A stretch of DNA of 64,000 nucleotides. Source: Halictus rubicundus (lineage: Eukaryota > Arthropoda > Insecta > Hymenoptera > Halictidae). The DNA is taken from contig NW_027488567.1 in assembly GCF_050948215.1 (NCBI RefSeq), positions 744,001 to 808,000 on the forward strand. Direction: 5' to 3'. A program made the position numbers and the translations under genes. Below the pieces are notes generated by a model. The model was not told where the DNA came from and did not search any database. It saw only the letters and a program-made list of their open reading frames with translations. This document shows positions 61,301 through 64,000 of the stretch, in pieces. Within the stretch, counting starts at the first letter, position 1. Each line of letters opens with the position of its first letter.

Positions 61301-64000
61301 GATAGAGGATAGGATAGGATAGAGGATAGGATAGGATAGAGGATAGGATAGGATAGAGGATAGGATAGGATAGAGGATAGGATAGGATAGAGGATAGGGG
61401 ATTGGATCGGATACAGGATAGGAGACGGTAGAGGATTGGATAGGATAGAGGATAGGATAGAGGATATTATAGGATAGAGGATAGGATAGGATAACGGATA
61501 GGATAGGATGGAGGATAGGATAGGATAGAGGATAAGATAGGATAGAGGATAACATAGGGGATTGGATAGGATAGAGGATAGGAGACGGTAGAGGATTGGA
61601 TAGGATAGAGGATATTATAGGATAGAGGATAGGATAGGATGGAGGATAGGATAGGATAGAGGATAAGATAGGATAGAGGATAACATAGGGGATTGGATAG
61701 GATAGAGGATAGGAGACGATAGAGGATAGGATAGGAATGTTGATAGGATAGGAAAGATTACAGGATAGGGTACAGGATACGATATTATAGAGGACAGGAT
61801 AGGATAGAGGATAGGATAGGATAGAGGATAGGATAGGATAGAGGATAGGATAGGATAGAGGATAGGATACGGATAGAGGATAGGATAGAATAGAGGATAG
61901 GATAGAGGATAGGATAGAGGATTGGATAGGATAGAGGATATTATAGGATAGATGATAGTATAGGATAGCGGATAGGATAGTATGGAGTATACGATTGAAT
62001 CGAGGATAGGATAGGGTTGAGGATAGGGTAGGATAGAGGATAGGAGAAGATCGAGGATAGGATAGGATAGAGGATAGGATACGATAGAGGATAGGATAGA
62101 GAATAGGATAGGATAGAGGATAGGGGATTGGATCGGATACAGGATAGGAGACGGTAGAGGATTGGATAGGATAGAGGATAGGATAGAGGATTGGATAGGA
62201 TAGAGGATATTATAGGATAGAGGATAGGATAGGATAGCGGATAGGATAGGATCGAGTATAGGATAGAATTGAGGATAGGATAGGGTTGAGGATAGGATAG
62301 GAAAGAGGACAGGATAGGATAGAGGATAGGATAGGATAGAGGATATGATAGGATAGAGGATAGCATAGGATAGAGGATAGGATAGGATAGAGGATAACAT
62401 AGGGGATTGGATAGGATAGAGGATAGGAGACGATAGAGGATAGGATAGGATTGATGATAGGATAGGATAGATGATATTATAGGAAAGAGGATAGGATATG
62501 ATAGAGGATACGATATTATAGAGGATAGGATAGGATAGGGGATAACATAGGGGATTGGATAGGATAGAGGATACGATAGGATTGATGATAGGATAGGGAA
62601 GAGGACAGGATAGGATACAGGATACGATATTATAGAGGATATGATATTATAGAGGATAGGATAGGATAGAGGATAGGATAGGATAGAGGATAGGATAGGA
62701 TGGAGGATAGGATAGGATAGAGGATAAGATAGGATAGAGGATAACATAGGGGATTGGATAGGATAGAGGATAGGAGACGATAGAGGATAGGATTCGATTG
62801 ATGATAGGATAGGAAAGATTACAGGATAGGATACAGGATACGATATTATAGAGGATAGGATAGGATAGAGGATAGGATAGGATAGAGGATAGGATAGGAT
62901 AGAGGATAGGACAGGATAGAGGATAGGATAGGATAGAGGATAGGATAGGATAGAGTATAGGATAGGATAGAGGATAGGATAGGACAGAGGATAGGATAGG
63001 ATACAGGATACGATATGATAGAGGATACGATATTATAGAGGATAGGATAGGATAGGGGATAACATAGGGGATTGGATAGGATAGAGGATAGGATAGGATT
63101 GATGATAGGATAGGGAAGAGGACAGGATAGGATACAGGATACGATATTATAGAGGATATGATATTATAGAGGATAGGATAGGATAGAGGATAGGATATTA
63201 TAGAGGATAGGATAGGATGGAGGATAGGATAGGATAAAGGATAGGATAGGATAGAGGATAGGAGAGGATAGAGTATAGGATAGGATAGAGGATAGGATAC
63301 GGATAGAGAATAGGATAGGATAGAGGATAGAGGATACCATAGGATAGAGGATAGGATAGGATTGAGGATAGGATAGTAAAGAGGACAGGATAGGATACAG
63401 GATACGATATTATAGAGGATAGGATAGGATAGAGGATAGGATAGGATAGAGGATAGGATAGGATAGAGGATACGATACGATAGAGGATAGGACAGAGGAT
63501 AGGGGATTGGATCGGATACAGGATAGGAGACGGTAGAGGATTAGATAGGATAGAGGATATTATAGGATAGATGATAGGATAGGATGGAGGATAGGATAGG
63601 ATAGAGGATAGGATAGGATAGAGGATAGGATAGGATAGAGGATAGGATAGGATAGAGGATAGGATAGGATAGAGGATAGGATAGGATAGAGGATAGGATA
63701 GGATAGAGGATAGGATAGGATAGAGGATAGGATAGGATAGAGGATAGGCCAGGATAGAGGATAGGATAGGATAGAGGATAGGATAGGATAGAGGATAGGA
63801 TAGGATAGAGGATAGGATAGGACAGAGGATAGGATAGGATACAGGATACGATATTATAGAGGATACGATATTATAGAGGATAGGATAGGATAGAGGATAG
63901 GATAGGATAGAGTATAGGATAGGATAGAGGATAGGATGGGATAGAGGATACGATAGGATAGAGGATATGATAGGATAGAGGATAGGATAGGATAGAGGAT
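55380..64000 (+). repeat. Tandem 2.3-2.4 kb higher-order repeat, three copies and a partial fourth
   Basis: Matching positions 55485, 57856, 60227 and 62543 are spaced 2371, 2371 and 2316 bp. Long derived translations over 55873-56868 and 58244-59239 are the same. Those over 56928-57713, 59299-60084 and 61615-62400 are the same but for one residue. The rare GGATTAGATAGG variant at 61225 recurs at 63541 (offset 2316). The third copy is a mosaic: its first half matches the fourth rather than the second. The high identity implies very recent amplification. Confidence 0.82.

Larger units (their letters stand above)
48878..64000 (+). repeat. Satellite block III, 17-bp GGATA-type monomer, open at the window end
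   Basis: Same family and orientation as blocks I and II. It includes fairly pure 17-bp runs (for example 63590-63800) and strongly ordered variant series. No gene or further transposon was seen in these 15 kb. The array continues past 64000. Confidence 0.97.

Noticed and set aside
2861..64000. Many long minus-strand ORFs encoding Tyr-Pro-Ile-Leu-Ser repeats
   Set aside because: They follow mechanically from a stop-free 17-bp tandem repeat, occur in overlapping frames, start at chance ATGs in variant monomers, and show no codon-level conservation separate from the DNA repeat.
2861..64000. Calling the array the actual telomere
   Set aside because: The unit is 17 bp and contains a heptamer, TTAGG itself is not seen in runs, the array has higher-order structure and internal LTR elements, and no chromosome end is visible. 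Only similarity is claimed.

Overview
The window is a satellite-dominated stretch of eukaryotic, almost certainly insect, heterochromatin. No host gene is visible. About three quarters of it (2861-10395, 15832-41495 and about 48878-64000, roughly 48 kb) is one tandem satellite family in a single orientation. The commonest monomer on the + strand is 17 bp, GGATA GGATA GGATAGA. Its pentamer core (ATAGG) differs by one base from the arthropod telomere pentamer TTAGG. The remainder is three retrotransposons. The host is inferred from the element types: an R1-clade non-LTR element and two Ty3/Gypsy LTR elements. Hymenoptera is plausible, but nothing in the sequence proves it.

Layout: (1) Positions 1-2860 hold the 3' part of an R1-clade non-LTR retrotransposon on +, GC-rich. 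It carries the end of ORF2 (RT with YADD, C-terminal CCHC) broken by frame changes, a 3' UTR ending in a strong hairpin, and a 25-A tail fused directly to the satellite. (2) 2861-10395 is satellite block I. (3) 10396-15831 is a complete Ty3/Gypsy element on +: two LTRs of 556 bp that look identical, a 4-bp GAAT target duplication, a PBS resembling tRNA-Pro, and one Gag-Pol frame interrupted by a single TAG near the end of integrase. (4) 15832-41495 is satellite block II, with higher-order repeats of about 0.9 kb and 2-4 kb. (5) 41496-48858 is a second Ty3/Gypsy element on -, related to the 17.6/297/errantivirus-like group. It has gag, then pol in the -1 frame behind a TTTAAAC slippery site with a downstream stem-loop, and three hairpin repeats in the leader. 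It lacks env, has a shortened Pol C-terminus, and its 5' LTR has lost 276 bp. (6) About 48878-64000 is satellite block III, including a nearly identical 2.3-2.4 kb tandem repeat that runs off the window.

The genes work only as parts of their own elements: Gag packages RNA, protease/RT/RNase H/integrase copy and insert it, and the LTRs drive and terminate transcription. All three copies show damage or oddities. The most interesting material is the telomere-like satellite with monomer-quantised indels, the R1-clade/satellite junction, and the regulatory RNA features of the minus-strand Gypsy element. The very long minus-strand open frames over the satellite (up to 791 codons) follow from a stop-free 17-mer and are not genes.
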